A stretch of 33,026 nucleotides of DNA, from NCBI GenBank assembly GCA_017302655.1, contig JAFLDE010000043.1:1-33026 (forward strand), in the 5' to 3' direction. This stretch comes from Burkholderiales bacterium (GTDB lineage: Bacteria; Pseudomonadota; Gammaproteobacteria; Burkholderiales; Burkholderiaceae_C). Positions 33,026 to 33,026 of the stretch are shown one piece after another. Numbering within the stretch: position 1 is the stretch's first letter; every line of letters begins with the position of its first letter. Under the pieces are notes generated by a model. It was given only the letters and a program-made list of their open reading frames with translations, was not told the DNA's origin and did no database searches. The translations under genes were made by a program, and so were the position numbers.

Positions 33026-33026
33026 C

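Noticed and set aside
1-33026. tRNA or rRNA genes, integrases, toxin-antitoxin or defence genes
   Set aside because: I read the gaps between genes for tRNA-like cloverleaf sequence and rRNA, and the proteins for these families, and saw none.

Overview
The window is high-GC DNA with dense, short-spaced operons that looks like a betaproteobacterium of the order Burkholderiales, probably the Rubrivivax/Leptothrix/Roseateles/Inhella group. The reasons are a pyruvate dehydrogenase operon whose lpdA carries its own lipoyl domain, a dxs-folE2 pairing, a folD-M3 peptidase-photolyase cluster, and protein sequences typical of that order. This is inference from gene content; no 16S or marker search could be run.

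Layout: 1-2240 holds two divergent genes of unknown function, a secreted-protein gene split by an in-frame amber codon, and structured non-coding DNA. 2239-8478 (minus) is the pyruvate dehydrogenase operon aceE-aceF-lpdA. Divergent from it, 8608-11765 encodes a PAS-containing membrane histidine kinase and a FixJ/LuxR-type response regulator, closed by a clear terminator. 11829-16035 is folD, an M3 oligopeptidase and a photolyase, joined by stop/start overlaps. 16015-16881 (minus) is an HDOD protein. 16946-19566 is a LapG/LapD pair, the protease and c-di-GMP receptor that control release of a biofilm adhesin. 19571-19768 may be a small gene. 19907-20512 is a five-copy, 121-bp tandem array whose unit includes a copy of the 3' end of folE2. 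20474-24360 (minus) is xseB-ispA-dxs-folE2 (isoprenoid precursor and folate/queuosine precursor genes). 24500-24846 is a 347-bp palindrome-rich element with 30-bp terminal inverted repeats, next to a leader or small RNA with a terminator, then a Rieske oxygenase gene. A shorter relative of the palindromic element follows the Rieske gene. 26248-28507 is an EamA transporter, a sulfurtransferase and a UspA protein. 28521-32898 is an iron and heme block: bfr and bfd diverging around a Fur-box-like palindrome, then hemP, a TonB heme receptor, hmuS and the start of hmuT.

How the genes work together: the iron block looks like one Fur-controlled unit that imports heme (receptor, HmuS, HmuT) and stores or mobilises iron (Bfr, Bfd). 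The kinase/regulator pair shares an intergenic region with the pyruvate dehydrogenase promoter, so a link to central carbon flux is possible but unproved. LapG and LapD form a complete post-translational switch without its adhesin target in view.

The most notable oddities are non-coding or structural: the folE2-derived tandem array, the two related palindromic elements around the Rieske gene, the possible attenuator leaders before xseB and the Rieske gene, and an abrupt switch at about 32,900 from hmuT (plus) to an internal piece of leuD (minus), which may be a chimeric sequence end. No convincing new defence or mobile system with protein-coding genes was found.
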